Below, in pieces: positions 1 to 10,603 of a stretch of DNA of 64,000 bases (position 1 is its first letter; every line of letters begins with the position of its first letter). Origin of the DNA: Immundisolibacter sp. (lineage in GTDB: Bacteria; Pseudomonadota; Gammaproteobacteria; Immundisolibacterales; Immundisolibacteraceae). The position numbers were made by a program, and so were the translations under genes. Under the pieces are notes generated by a model. That model searched no databases and was not told where the DNA came from. It worked only from the letters and a program-made list of their open reading frames with translations. Location of the stretch: contig NZ_JACIZD010000002.1 in NCBI RefSeq assembly GCF_014359565.1, forward strand, positions 310,001 through 374,000, read 5' to 3'.

Positions 1-1848
1 CACCTGAAAGGCGATGCGCGCGGGAATATTTGCCTTGATCAGGCCGGTGATCACGTCCACCGACGGCCGCTGCGTGGCCAGGATCAGATGCACGCCTGCG
101 GCGCGCGCCTTTTGCGCCAGGCGGGCGATCAGCTGCTCCACCTTCTTGCCGACCACCATCATCATGTCGGCGAACTCGTCGACGATGACGACGAGGTATG
201 GCAGCGGCTCGCAGTAGGCGATTTCGCCCTCGCCATCCTCGAAGTCCGCCGGCTTGGCGGGCGTGGGGTCTGGGATCGGCGTGCCGGCCTCGGCCGCCTC
301 GCGCACCTTGCGGTTGTAGCCGGCGATGTTGCGCACGCCCAGCGCCGCCATGCGCTTGTAGCGGCGCTCCATCTCGGCCACCGACCAGCGCAGCGCGTTG
401 TGCGCGTCGTTCATGTCGGTGACCACCGGGCACAGCAGGTGCGGGATGCCCTCGTAGACCGACAGCTCCAGCATCTTGGGGTCGATCATGATCATGCGCA
501 CGTCGTCCGGCGTGGCCTTGAACAGCAGGCTCAGCACCATGGCGTTGACGGCCACCGACTTGCCCGAGCCGGTGGTGCCGGACACCAGCAGATGCGGCAT
601 CTTGCCCAGGTCCGCAACGGTCGGGATGCCCTGGATGTCCTTGCCCAGCGCCAGCGTCAGCGGCGAGTGGCTGTCGTCGTAGGCGCGCGAGCGCAGGGTC
701 TGCGCGAAGCGGATCAGCTCGCGCTGTTCATTGGGGATTTCGATGCCGATGGTGGACTTGCCGGGGATGACCTCCACCACGCGCACGCTGATCACCGACA
801 GTGAGCGCGCCAGGTCCTTGGCCAAGCCCGTAACCTGGCTGACCTTCACGCCGGCGGCCAGGTCGAGCTCGAAGCGCGTCACGACCGGGCCGGGGTGGAC
901 CTCCACCACGTGCGCCTCGATGCCGAATTCTTCGAGCTTCAGTTCGAGGCGCTTGGAGAGTGCCTGCAGCGCCTCGGCCGACAGGCCGACGACCTTGGTC
1001 TCGGAGTCGTCGAGCAGACTCAGCGGTGGCAGCGTGGGGGCGATGTTGGGTGCCGGCTCGAACAGCTCCACCTGGCGCTCGGCCTCCACCCGGTCGACGA
1101 TCTCGACCGGCCGCAGCACCGGCTCGATGCGCGGCGGCTTGCGGTTGACGTCCTTGGCCTTGTGGCGGTCCACCGATTCGCGTCGGTCCTCGCGCGCCCG
1201 CTTGCCGGCCACGCCGTCGGCGTACACGCGCAGGCCGCGGCCGGCCACGGTGGCGCCCTTGACCACCGCGATGCCCAGCAGCTCGGTCAGCTTCAGCCAC
1301 GAGAACCCGGTCACCCAGGTAATGCCCGACAGGCCAGCGGCGGCCAGGAACAGCGTGGCGCCGGCTGTGTTGAGGCTGCCGGCGGCCAGACGGCCCAGTT
1401 CCAGGCCCAGTCCGCCTCCCGGCCCGTTGGGCAGCGCACCGTGTGGCAGGTAGATCTGCGCCAGTGCCGCGCCGCAGATCATCGCCAACAGCAGGCCCAG
1501 CAAGCGGAAGGCCACGCCGCGCGCCCGTACCGGTACGCCCTGGTCGCCGCTGCGATACACGCGCCAGCCAAACCACAACAGCAGTGCCGGAATCAGCAGC
1601 GCCGGGTAGCCGAAGAAGTAGTACAGCAGACCGGCCCAGTTGGCGCCGATGCGGCCACCGGCGTTACGAATACCGGCGTGGCCGCCGGTGCTGGCCCAGC
1701 TCGGATCCTGCGCGTCGAAGCTCAGCAGCGCCAGCAGCAGGAAGGCCGCGCTGGCCAGCAACAGCAGCACCACCGTTTCGCGCAGACCGGCCGGCAGCCG
1801 CCAGCGCTTGGGTACCGGGGGCAGTTGCTGACGGCGCGGACGCGACAT
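1..1848 (-). CDS. ftsK: DNA translocase FtsK, 3' end cut by window edge
   Basis: FtsK is a septum-anchored ATPase that pumps chromosomal DNA towards dif at cell division. The reading frame is open for 616 codons and runs off the left edge, so the end of the motor and the gamma DNA-reading domain are not seen. Four hydrophobic segments lie at about residues 24-45, 70-95, 112-132 and 160-180. A charged linker follows, then the motor with Walker A GTTGSGKS (424-431) and a Walker B segment ending VDEFADMM near 550. The linker is short compared with E. coli FtsK. The gene diverges from trxB, an arrangement common in gammaproteobacteria. The ATG at 1848 was chosen because the membrane domain follows directly. 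Confidence 0.96.
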   Translation of the reverse strand, partial: MSRPRRQQLPPVPKRWRLPAGLRETVVLLLLASAAFLLLALLSFDAQDPSWASTGGHAGIRNAGGRIGANWAGLLYYFFGYPALLIPALLLWFGWRVYRSGDQGVPVRARGVAFRLLGLLLAMICGAALAQIYLPHGALPNGPGGGLGLELGRLAAGSLNTAGATLFLAAAGLSGITWVTGFSWLKLTELLGIAVVKGATVAGRGLRVYADGVAGKRAREDRRESVDRHKAKDVNRKPPRIEPVLRPVEIVDRVEAERQVELFEPAPNIAPTLPPLSLLDDSETKVVGLSAEALQALSKRLELKLEEFGIEAHVVEVHPGPVVTRFELDLAAGVKVSQVTGLAKDLARSLSVISVRVVEVIPGKSTIGIEIPNEQRELIRFAQTLRSRAYDDSHSPLTLALGKDIQGIPTVADLGKMPHLLVSGTTGSGKSVAVNAMVLSLLFKATPDDVRMIMIDPKMLELSVYEGIPHLLCPVVTDMNDAHNALRWSVAEMERRYKRMAALGVRNIAGYNRKVREAAEAGTPIPDPTPAKPADFEDGEGEIAYCEPLPYLVVIVDEFADMMMVVGKKVEQLIARLAQKARAAGVHLILATQRPSVDVITGLIKANIPARIAFQV

Positions 1849-1963
1849 GAGGCTATTAGAGGACCAGGAGGGGGCGAAGCGCGAATTTTAACAGGCGCCG
1901 GATGGTGCCCCCTGGCGATTGCCGTCGACAAACGCTTTGGCCAAGGCGCAGGCGGCCGGATAA

Positions 1964-3482
<1,519 letters not shown>

Positions 3483-3513
3483 TCTGCCGGGCTTCCCGGT
3501 GTGCCGGAGTCGA

Positions 3514-3912
3514 ATGAACGTGATCGAACGCCGTCGCTATACCCGCATCAGCCTGCACGTGCAGGCCGAGTTCGTGAGCCAGGGGCGCAGCTGGCCGTGC
3601 CAGGCCATCGATCTGTCCCTGCACGGGGCACTGGTCAGCCGACCGCGCGGCTGGGAAGGCGAGCTCGGCGAGCGCTGCGCGCTGCGCTTTCTCCTCGACG
3701 AGGGCACCCGCATCCAGATGGCTGGCATCCTGCGCCACCAGGACTCCGACGCGCTCGGCTGGCAGTGCACCGGCATCGACCTGGACAGCATGGGCGAGCT
3801 GCGCCGGCTGATCGAGCGCAACCTCGGCGAACCTGCCTTCCTGCGGCGTGACCTGGCGGAAATGATGCGCAAGCACATGAACGCCGGTGCGGGCTCGCCA
3901 GGGAAAGCCTGA
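3514..3912 (+). CDS. PilZ domain protein (cyclic-di-GMP receptor)
   Basis: A 132-residue single-domain PilZ protein. The c-di-GMP signature is present in both halves: an RRRYTR segment at residues 6-11 supplies the arginine motif, and DLSLHG near residue 33 matches [D/N]-x-S-x-x-G. It should bind c-di-GMP in the cytoplasm. The output is unknown, because stand-alone PilZ proteins act on motility, polysaccharide or other targets through partners. The ATG at 3514 gives the normal family start just before the arginine motif; the open frame extends upstream without homology. It follows the Smr gene by 31 nt. A second, divergent PilZ-like gene sits in the flagellar block. Confidence 0.86.
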   Translation: MNVIERRRYTRISLHVQAEFVSQGRSWPCQAIDLSLHGALVSRPRGWEGELGERCALRFLLDEGTRIQMAGILRHQDSDALGWQCTGIDLDSMGELRRLIERNLGEPAFLRRDLAEMMRKHMNAGAGSPGKA

Positions 3913-3920
3913 TCACAACG

Positions 3921-3943
3921 CCGGCCGGGCTGTCCCCGGCCGG
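3921..3943. terminator. GC-rich hairpin after the PilZ gene
   Basis: A 9-bp perfect stem (CCGGCCGGG with its complement) with a 5-nt loop lies 8 nt after the PilZ stop codon. There is no T-run, so it may be a weak terminator or an mRNA-stabilising hairpin. Confidence 0.4.
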
Positions 3944-4180
3944 TAGTCGCACCCTGGCCACGGGCATTGCGCCATGTGGCCAATTTCAATTCGTCGCTGC
4001 AACGGGCCCGTGCCGGTACGGCGCGGCGTCCCCTTGACCGCAGGGCAGTTGCCGCTTTCAATCGCAGGCGCAGATTTCGGTGTTTTCGGTTGCACCTCTT
4101 GGCGGCGACCGGGGACAGGTCACCGCAGCTTCGGTGACCTCCATCCGGCAGGCTCGGGCAAGGGGTCGGGAGGTTTCGCC

Positions 4181-5392
4181 ATGAAACGCGAACTTGCCGT
4201 GCTCGGTCGCCTGATCCGGCGTGGCACGCTCGAACTTCGATTGCCGGACGGCGCCCGGCACCTGTTCGGCAGCGGCCCGCCGCATGCGCGCTGGACCTTC
4301 ACCCGCCGCGACAGCCTGCGGCGCATCATCGCCAACCCGGAGCTTGCGCTGGGCGAGAGCTACATGCGCGGCGAGTGGGATACGCCGCCGGGTGAGCTGG
4401 CGACGCTGCTGGCCGTGCTGATGCGAAACGCCGGCGAGCTTGCCCGCGACGGCGGGCGCCTGCGGCGCCTGCTGGGCGGCTTGCTGCAGCAGTGGAACCG
4501 GGTGCAGGCCAGCTACCGCAACGTGGCCCATCACTACGATCTGGACGAGTGGCTGTTTCGTCTGTTCCTGGATCGGGAGATGTACTACTCCTGCGCCTAT
4601 TTCGCAGTGCCGCAGCTGAGCCTGGAGGCCGCGCAGCGGGCCAAGGTCGAGCACATCGCCGCCAAGCTGTGCCTGCAGCCGGGCCAGCGCGTGCTCGACA
4701 TCGGCTGCGGCTGGGGCAGCCTGGCCCTGCATCTGGCGCAGCACCACGACGTGCACGTGATCGGGCTGACGCTGTCCCGCTCCCAGCTGGCGGTCGCGCA
4801 GCGCACGGCCCAGGAACGCGGTTTGTCAGGCCGCGTGCAGTTTTTGCTGCAGGACTACCGGGAGCACACGGACCAGTACGACCGCATCGTCAGCGTCGGC
4901 ATGTTCGAGCACGTCGGGCGGCCTTATTACGCGCGCTTTTTCCGGCAGGTGGCGGCCGGCCTGCGCCCGCACGGTGTGGCCCTGCTGCACACCATCTGTC
5001 GCCTGGGTCCGCCGGGACTGACCAACGCCTGGGTGCGCAAGTACATCTTCCCCGGCGGCTACAGTCCGGCGCTGTCGGAACTGACCGCCGGCATCGAGCA
5101 CAGCGCGCTGAAGGTCATGGACATGGAGCTGCTGCGTCGGCACTACGCGCTGACCCTGAATGCCTGGCAGGCCCGTTTCCAGCAGCATCGCGCCGAGGTG
5201 GCCGAGCGCATGGGCGAGCGGTTCTGCCGGATGTGGGAGTTTTACCTGGCGGCCTCCGAGGCCGCCTTCGAGACGGATGGTCTGGCCGTGGCCCAGGTGC
5301 AACTGGCGGCCGAGGTCGACGCCGTACCGCTGACGCGCGATTACCTGTATGCGCCGCTGGCACAGCCGCGGGCTTTGCGCCGCGCCGGATGA
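4181..5392 (+). CDS. cfa: Cyclopropane-fatty-acyl-phospholipid synthase
   Basis: Methylates the double bond of unsaturated phospholipid acyl chains with S-adenosylmethionine to form a cyclopropane ring, usually as cells enter stationary phase or meet acid or solvent stress. It has 403 residues, close to E. coli Cfa (382). An N-terminal lipid-binding region is followed by the AHHYDL segment near 116-121 and the SAM motif VLDIGCGWG at 171-179. A further conserved stretch reads SVGMFEHVG. The open frame extends upstream to 3974, but the ATG at 4181 has a GGGAGG ribosome-binding site and begins the homologous part. It appears to be a single-gene unit. Confidence 0.95.
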   Translation: MKRELAVLGRLIRRGTLELRLPDGARHLFGSGPPHARWTFTRRDSLRRIIANPELALGESYMRGEWDTPPGELATLLAVLMRNAGELARDGGRLRRLLGGLLQQWNRVQASYRNVAHHYDLDEWLFRLFLDREMYYSCAYFAVPQLSLEAAQRAKVEHIAAKLCLQPGQRVLDIGCGWGSLALHLAQHHDVHVIGLTLSRSQLAVAQRTAQERGLSGRVQFLLQDYREHTDQYDRIVSVGMFEHVGRPYYARFFRQVAAGLRPHGVALLHTICRLGPPGLTNAWVRKYIFPGGYSPALSELTAGIEHSALKVMDMELLRRHYALTLNAWQARFQQHRAEVAERMGERFCRMWEFYLAASEAAFETDGLAVAQVQLAAEVDAVPLTRDYLYAPLAQPRALRRAG

Positions 5393-5407
5393 CGCGGCGG
5401 GCTGGCC

Positions 5408-5833
5408 TCAGCCGGTTTCGCCCGCGGCCGGCAAGGTGCTGCCCAAGACTTGACGCAAGACAGCCGCATCGACACTGCGCGGCGCCCCGGCGCGGCGGGG
5501 TGCCGCCCAGATGGCGTCCGGAAAGCTCGCGTCATCGGCAAAGCGCGGGATCACGTGCCAGTGCACATGCGGCACCTGGTTGCCCAGGCTCGCCAGGTTG
5601 ATCTTGGTGGGCCTTAGCACCTGACGCAGCGCCGTCTCCACGCCAAACACCAGTTCCATCAGATGACGGCGCTGCGCCGGCGTGAGGTCCGTCATCTCGG
5701 CCACGTGCGCCTGCCAGATCACCCGGCAAAAGCCCGGATAGGCCGGGTCGCCGACCAGCACCACGCGCGCCGAGCGGTCCTGCCACAGCACGGTCTCGCG
5801 GTCCGGTTGGCACAGCGGGCAGGGTGCATTCAT
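5408..5833 (-). CDS. HIT family nucleotide hydrolase
   Basis: A 141-residue histidine-triad protein. The catalytic HVHWH motif is at 89-93 (H-phi-H-phi-H). The N-terminus carries CPLC (5-8), a feature seen in HIT proteins that may bind zinc. HIT enzymes hydrolyse nucleoside phosphoramidates or dinucleoside polyphosphates; the substrate here is not predictable. It lies 44 nt downstream of the Rieske alpha subunit on the same strand and may share its transcript, although no functional tie is evident. Confidence 0.9.
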   Translation of the reverse strand: MNAPCPLCQPDRETVLWQDRSARVVLVGDPAYPGFCRVIWQAHVAEMTDLTPAQRRHLMELVFGVETALRQVLRPTKINLASLGNQVPHVHWHVIPRFADDASFPDAIWAAPRRAGAPRSVDAAVLRQVLGSTLPAAGETG

Positions 5834-5877
5834 GCGCCCATTGTGCCCGCTGTGCCGACGCTCCGGCGGCGGAGCCG

Positions 5878-7149
5878 CTAGTACCCCATCAGCTGCCGGT
5901 ACTCGTCCCAGAAGGCGCGGATGGTGGTTTCAGTCACCAGGTGGTCGGTGTCCTTCACATCGCGCCCGTCCATTTCGATGCAGGACCAGTCGTTCTGGTC
6001 GCGCACCACCGCCTGCTGGCAGATCACGGACGACTCGCCGTCTTCCATGGAGATCAGCCCGGCCGGGCCGATCAGGTTGATCTGCTTCAGGCGGATGTTG
6101 CGCAGCTCCTCGTCGTCGGTCTTGTAGCCGAAGTAGGTCCATACCAGCTCGAAGGCATCGCGACCCTTGGGCACGATCTGGCGCACGGCGAGCGTGTTCT
6201 GGATCTGCTGGATGACCAGGTTCGGCATCAACGACATGATGACCAAGGTGACGTCATCGCCCCACTCGCCCTTGCGGCCCTTCAGCAGCGAGGGGTCGGC
6301 CAGCGTGTAGCTGTCGGCCTGGTAGGTGCGCAGCTGCGAGTCCTTGGTCTCGGAGATGGCCTCCTCGGAGTCCGTGCCGGAACGCGAGAACAGCACCGTG
6401 TGCCAGCCGCCGGTGATCTTGACCCCGCCCACCTGGCTCGACCGGTACAGGCCGAAGGTCATGTGGAACAGGTGCAGCAGGCTGGCGTGGTAGGGATCCT
6501 TGGTGTTCTCGGCGTAGAACTTCCAGTTGCTGGGGATGTACTGGCGGGCGTGACCGATGACCTCGATGTCGCGGCCCTCCAGCACACGCCGCAGGTGCTG
6601 GTCCACCGCGCCATCGGCGCCCAGGTAGTCCTGGAAACCCGGCATGGTGTCGTCGAAGGTGGCGAACACGGCGCCGTGGTAGTTCTCCACCCGCAGCTTG
6701 CGCAGGCCGTGCTGCTTGAGGTCGAAATCGGCCGGGTAGCCGCCCTTGCCGCCCAGACCGCGCCGGAAAGGCACGCCGACCAGGTCGCCGGCGGCGTCGA
6801 AGGACCACTGGTGGTAGACGCAGGTGTAGGTACCGGCGGCGTTGTTGCCGCGCAGTTCGCGGCACACCAGTGCGCCGCGGTGAGCACAGCGGTTGACCCA
6901 GGCATGGATGGCGCCCTTGTCGTCCCGCGTCATCACCACCGGCGTGTCGCCGATGAAGGTGGCCTTGAAGTCGCCGGCGTTGGGCACTTCCGCCGCCAGG
7001 CCGATGAAATTCCAGGTCGGGCCGCGAAATATCCTGGCCTGCTCCTCGTCGTACACCGCCTGCTCGGTGAATACACCGTACGGCACGGCCGAGTTGACCC
7101 CTTCTTCCGGCCAGATGAGTCCGCCGGTCCGTTTCACGCGTGCGTCCAT
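5878..7149 (-). CDS. Rieske ring-hydroxylating dioxygenase, alpha subunit
   Basis: Catalytic subunit of an aromatic-ring dioxygenase that adds O2 across an aromatic ring using electrons from a ferredoxin. It has 423 residues. The Rieske [2Fe-2S] ligands are C88/H90 and C110/H113 (CAHRG and CVYHQW). The mononuclear iron site is D218, H221 and H226 within ENTKDPYHASLLH, the usual bridging Asp and two His. The sequence recalls anthranilate or salicylate hydroxylase large subunits (AndAc/NagG group), but the substrate is inference. Unusually, the beta-subunit gene lies upstream (25 nt), so the order is beta then alpha. No ferredoxin or reductase gene is nearby, so electron donors must be encoded elsewhere. 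Confidence 0.92.
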   Translation of the reverse strand: MDARVKRTGGLIWPEEGVNSAVPYGVFTEQAVYDEEQARIFRGPTWNFIGLAAEVPNAGDFKATFIGDTPVVMTRDDKGAIHAWVNRCAHRGALVCRELRGNNAAGTYTCVYHQWSFDAAGDLVGVPFRRGLGGKGGYPADFDLKQHGLRKLRVENYHGAVFATFDDTMPGFQDYLGADGAVDQHLRRVLEGRDIEVIGHARQYIPSNWKFYAENTKDPYHASLLHLFHMTFGLYRSSQVGGVKITGGWHTVLFSRSGTDSEEAISETKDSQLRTYQADSYTLADPSLLKGRKGEWGDDVTLVIMSLMPNLVIQQIQNTLAVRQIVPKGRDAFELVWTYFGYKTDDEELRNIRLKQINLIGPAGLISMEDGESSVICQQAVVRDQNDWSCIEMDGRDVKDTDHLVTETTIRAFWDEYRQLMGY

Positions 7150-7174
7150 GACTGATTACTCCTTTGGTGCTGGC

Positions 7175-7669
7175 TCAGATGGGGGTGACCATCAAGGTCT
7201 GGATACGGTACGTGTCGAAAACGCACAGCTTCTCCTTGAAGCGCAGCGCGCCGTTGACGCGCACGATCTTGTCCACGTACTTGCCAGTGTTGTAGACCCG
7301 CGTCTCGCCGTCCAGCAGGGTCTGGAACACGCCGTAGTTGGTCTGCGCGGTGATGACACCGGCCTGCTCGCCCAGGATGCGGGTGTTGCTGACCAGGTGG
7401 CGGTAGAAGTGCGGCGCATAGATGTTGGCCTTGCGCAGCGCGACGATGCGGTCGCGCAGCATGCCCTTGCTGTCGCAGAACATCACCGCCACCGGCAGGC
7501 CAAGATCCGCGTTCTCGCGCGGGATGACCTTGTAGACGCAATCGTCGGTGAAGAAATCCGGCCACTCCTCCAGGCGGTCGTCGTCGATGCACTGCACGTA
7601 GGCGTGGATCAGGTCTTCGACTTCCTGGCGCGTGGTGGTGACAGGGGCCGTGGCAACGGCAGTGGACAT
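7175..7669 (-). CDS. Rieske dioxygenase, beta (small) subunit
   Basis: Structural partner of the alpha subunit in an alpha3beta3 dioxygenase. The 164 residues have the NTF2-like fold signature of this family: an N-terminal helix with EVEDLIHAYVQCID, then a repeated strand pattern ending KLCVFDTYRIQTLMVTP. The frame is open further upstream, but the ATG at 7669 has a GAGGTG ribosome-binding site 5 nt away; the alternative ATG at about 7703 has none. It precedes the alpha gene in the same operon. An FNR-like palindrome at 7731-7744 with a possible -10 box CACAAT (7704-7709) lies in front of it. Confidence 0.9.
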   Translation of the reverse strand: MSTAVATAPVTTTRQEVEDLIHAYVQCIDDDRLEEWPDFFTDDCVYKVIPRENADLGLPVAVMFCDSKGMLRDRIVALRKANIYAPHFYRHLVSNTRILGEQAGVITAQTNYGVFQTLLDGETRVYNTGKYVDKIVRVNGALRFKEKLCVFDTYRIQTLMVTPI

Positions 7670-7730
7670 GGGCGGCACCTCGTGTGGGCATTCAGGTGTG
7701 GACATTGTGGACAGGGCCCGCTGGCGGCCA

Positions 7731-7744
7731 TTGACCGCCGTCAA
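7731..7744 (-). promoter_or_regulatory. FNR-like operator before the dioxygenase genes
   Basis: TTGACCGCCGTCAA is a perfect inverted repeat of the form TTGAC-N4-GTCAA, one base per half from the FNR consensus TTGAT-N4-ATCAA. A possible -10 box (CACAAT on the minus strand, 7704-7709) would place the centre close to -41, the class II activator position. A true FNR protein is encoded at 20107-20862. The rest of 7670-7997 has no gene that I can support. Confidence 0.55.
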
Positions 7745-7997
7745 GGGCTTCATGCCTGACCCCGGCGCCGGCAACCCGGGCGGCTGCCAGAAGAACTCGG
7801 CGACGCAGGCAGGCTTTGCCCACCGCGCCGGACGGGCGTAGATTGCTGCGCACATGCCGATGAGGGGGCGCCATGCGGGAAGGCCTCAGAGTCACGACCA
7901 GCTACAGCCTGGTCTTCAAAGAGCGGACATCGGCGTCTTGCGTTCGCCCCTCCGGAACGTGCCCGGCCCGGGATCAGGCACCGCAGGGATAGAAACC

Positions 7998-8399
7998 ATG
8001 ACCACTCACCGTGACCTGGCCGCCCTGCTCGGGCGCGAACGCATCACCGCCGTGGTGGCGGATTTCTACGACCGCGTGCGGCACGACCCGGAGCTTGGCC
8101 CCACCTTCGCCAAGGTCAGGGACTGGGATGAAGTGAAGGCGCGCATCGGGCACTTCTGGTGGATCGACCTGGGCGGCGAGCGGTACCGGGACGATGTCTA
8201 CAACCCGCACACCGTGCACCGCCATTTCGGCGTGCGGCCCGAGCAGGTCGATCCGTGGCTGCGGCTGTTCGAGGCGACGGTGCGCGATCATCTTCCGGCC
8301 GAGCTGGCCGAGGTGTGGCTCACCCGCGCCCGGCGCATGGCCGACTGGGTGCGCACGGAGCTGCAAAACCCCACTTCCAACAAGAAACAGGAGGATTGA
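7998..8399 (+). CDS. Group III truncated hemoglobin
   Basis: A 133-residue haem protein of the 2-on-2 globin fold. The sequence matches group III globins: an FYDRVRHDPELGPTF stretch in the B/C region, then a distal KARIGHFWW helix and a proximal YNPHTVHRHFGV segment in which H72 or H75 would bind haem iron. These globins handle O2 or nitric oxide, and Campylobacter Ctb is the best-known relative. The start was taken at 7998, where homology begins; the frame is open upstream. The flavin reductase gene starts 2 nt after its stop, and the dioxygenase genes diverge from it. A role in O2 delivery or NO protection of the dioxygenase is inference. Confidence 0.88.
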   Translation: MTTHRDLAALLGRERITAVVADFYDRVRHDPELGPTFAKVRDWDEVKARIGHFWWIDLGGERYRDDVYNPHTVHRHFGVRPEQVDPWLRLFEATVRDHLPAELAEVWLTRARRMADWVRTELQNPTSNKKQED

Positions 8400-8401
8400 A
8401 G

Positions 8402-8905
8402 ATGGACGAGCAACACAAGAAAACCGCCCTGCGCATGATCCCCTATGGCCTGTACGTGCTGACCGGCAAGGCACCGGACGGCCAGCTCGCCGCCGCCACC
8501 GTCAACTGGGTGACGCAGGCGTCATTCGCGCCGCCGCTGGTGGCGCTCGGCGTCAAGGCCGATTCCGGCACGCACGCCGTCATCAAGGCAAGCGGCCGCT
8601 TTGCCCTGAACATTCTGGGCAAGGAGCAGGGCAACATCGCCTTCGCGTTCTTCAAGCCGGTACAGGCCGAACCGGGCCTGTTGTCGGGCCAGCCATACCA
8701 GGACGGCAGCAACGGCGCGCCGGTGCTCGACGCCGTGCCGGCATACCTGGAATGCACGCTGGTCGACAGCGTCGAGCGCGGCGATCACAGCGTGTTCATC
8801 GGCGAGGTGACCGAGGCCGTGGTGCGCCAGCAGCCGGCGGGGCGCGCCGACGACGCCACGCTGTGGCTCAAGGACCTGGGCGAGAAGGTGTTCTACGGCG
8901 GCTGA
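8402..8905 (+). CDS. Flavin reductase-like protein (FMN-binding split barrel)
   Basis: A 167-residue protein of the flavin reductase family, which binds FMN and reduces it with NAD(P)H, or acts as a flavoprotein reductase for a partner. Typical segments are AAATVNWVTQASFAPP near 32-47, GVKADSGTHAVIKASGRFALNIL and a C-terminal GDHSVFIGEV. It is translationally coupled to the truncated globin gene (2-nt gap), so globin reduction is an attractive role. That is inference; members of this family also serve two-component monooxygenases. Confidence 0.88.
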   Translation: MDEQHKKTALRMIPYGLYVLTGKAPDGQLAAATVNWVTQASFAPPLVALGVKADSGTHAVIKASGRFALNILGKEQGNIAFAFFKPVQAEPGLLSGQPYQDGSNGAPVLDAVPAYLECTLVDSVERGDHSVFIGEVTEAVVRQQPAGRADDATLWLKDLGEKVFYGG

Positions 8906-8948
8906 GGCTGCCGTCTGCTACGCCGAAGCCCAGCTGCCACGGTTTTTT

Positions 8949-9024
8949 GTAGGAGCCCGGCTTTGCCGGGCGATGGCGTTGCGGCCGATACCCCTCATCG
9001 CGCCGCGAAGCTGCGCTCCCAAAG
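8949..9024. repeat. REP-like palindromic element
   Basis: The sequence begins gtaggagcccggctttgccg, holding a GCCCGGC/GCCGGGC hairpin, and ends about 75 nt later with gctgcgctccca, which resembles an inverted copy of the start. This matches the short gtaggagc-type extragenic palindromes common in Pseudomonas and Xanthomonas relatives. It lies between convergent genes, where such elements are usual. Confidence 0.6.
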
Positions 9025-9055
9025 GCACACCCAGCGGGCGCACCGGCGCCGGGAT

Positions 9056-10576
9056 TTAGCCGGCCATCGAACGCGGCCGAGGCGCCGGATAAAGCTCCTC
9101 AAGGCCAATCGAGCGCCCGTGCTCCACCATCATCCGCGCGTGCCGGCGGCGCAGCGCGCGCGGCTGGGGCACTCCGCAGGAGTGGGCGATCATGGCGATC
9201 TCCTTCTCCATGTTGCGGGCGAAGTGCGCCACCCGCTCGGCCTTGTCCTCGGGCACCAGGCCGCGCTGCAGGTGCGGGTCGTGGGTGGTGACGCCGGTTG
9301 GACAGGTGTTCTTGTTGCACCGCATGGCCTGGATGCAGCCCAGCGCAAACATGAAGCCGCGCGCGGAGTTGACGAAATCCGCCCCCACCGCCAGCGCCCA
9401 GGCGGCGCCGCGTGGGTTGATCAGCTTGCCGGAGGCGATCACCTTGATGCGATCGCGCAGATTCCAGGCGATCAGCCGGTCGACCACCGCCGGCAGGCTG
9501 TCGCTGAGCAGCATGCCGACACCGTCCATGAGCGGCATCGGCGCCGCCCCACTGCCGCCCTCGGCACTGTCGACGGTGATGAAATCGGGCGCCGATTCCA
9601 CCCCGCGGCGCAGCACGAGCGCGCACAGCTCGTCCAGCCAGTCCAGGCTGCCGATCACGGTCTTGAAGCCGGCCGGCTTGCCGGTGATGTCCCGGATGCG
9701 GGCGATCTGATCCAGCAGGTCGTCCAGGTTGTTGATGTCCGGGTGACGGTTGGGCGACAGCGAATCCTGGCCGGCCGGAATGCCGCGGATGGCGGCGATC
9801 TCGGGCGTCACCTTCACCGCCGGCAGGATGCCGCCCTTGCCCGGCTTGGCGCCCTGGCTGAGCTTGATCTCGAACATCCGGATCTGTTCCAAGGCCGCCA
9901 GCTCACGCAGGCGCGGCTCGGACAACTGGCCGACTGCGTCGCGCACACCGTACTTGGCGGTGCCGATCTGGAACACCACATCGCAGCCGCCTTCCAGGTG
10001 CGCCGGTGCCAGGCCGCCCTCGCCGGTGTTCAGCCAGCAACCGGCCTTGGCGGCGCCCAGCGACAGCGCCCGCGCCGCCGGCTGCGACAGCGCGCCGTAG
10101 CTCATGGCCGAGATGTTGAAGATGGCGCGCGTGCTGTACGGCTGCCGGCAGAACGGACCGAGCGTGACCGCATCCGGCTGGGTGGTTTCCTGTTCCAGCG
10201 GCGGGAACAGGCTGCTGACGAAAATCACCGAGCCGGGCCGGTGGATGTCCACCGTGGAGCCGAACGCGACGGTGTTGTCGAGGTTCTTGGCCGCCCGGTA
10301 CACCCAGCTGCGCTGGGCGCGGTTGAACGGCAGCTCCTCGCGATCCATGGCGTAGAAGTACTGCCGGAAGAACGCGCCCAGACGCTCGAACAGGTAACGA
10401 AACCGCCCCACCAGCGGAAAATTGCGCCGCACCGCGTGCTGCGTCTGCGTGCGGTCGACCACGTACATCACCAGCGCCACCAGCACCAGCGCGATGAGTG
10501 AAAAAACGAACAAAGCCGCGAGCAACTGGAGCGCCGCCATCACCCAGCGACTCAGGTTTTCGGGCAGGATCGGCAT
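9056..10576 (-). CDS. Membrane-anchored FMN-binding glutamate synthase-like protein
   Basis: A 506-residue protein with one N-terminal transmembrane helix (about residues 13-42), then the FMN-binding (beta/alpha)8 domain of the glutamate synthase large subunit. Visible features are AMSYGALS, LNTGEGG, a KPGKGG loop, EGGSGAAP and the cysteine cluster CNKNTCPTG of the 3Fe-4S type. It lacks the amidotransferase domain, so it is not a complete GOGAT. Stand-alone proteins of this type are widespread and uncharacterised. The ATG at 10576 was chosen over the upstream extension because the membrane helix follows it. It diverges from the DUF523/DUF1722 gene. Confidence 0.86.
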   Translation of the reverse strand: MPILPENLSRWVMAALQLLAALFVFSLIALVLVALVMYVVDRTQTQHAVRRNFPLVGRFRYLFERLGAFFRQYFYAMDREELPFNRAQRSWVYRAAKNLDNTVAFGSTVDIHRPGSVIFVSSLFPPLEQETTQPDAVTLGPFCRQPYSTRAIFNISAMSYGALSQPAARALSLGAAKAGCWLNTGEGGLAPAHLEGGCDVVFQIGTAKYGVRDAVGQLSEPRLRELAALEQIRMFEIKLSQGAKPGKGGILPAVKVTPEIAAIRGIPAGQDSLSPNRHPDINNLDDLLDQIARIRDITGKPAGFKTVIGSLDWLDELCALVLRRGVESAPDFITVDSAEGGSGAAPMPLMDGVGMLLSDSLPAVVDRLIAWNLRDRIKVIASGKLINPRGAAWALAVGADFVNSARGFMFALGCIQAMRCNKNTCPTGVTTHDPHLQRGLVPEDKAERVAHFARNMEKEIAMIAHSCGVPQPRALRRRHARMMVEHGRSIGLEELYPAPRPRSMAG

Positions 10577-10603
10577 CGTGACAACTCCAGGCAACGGCGC
10601 GAC

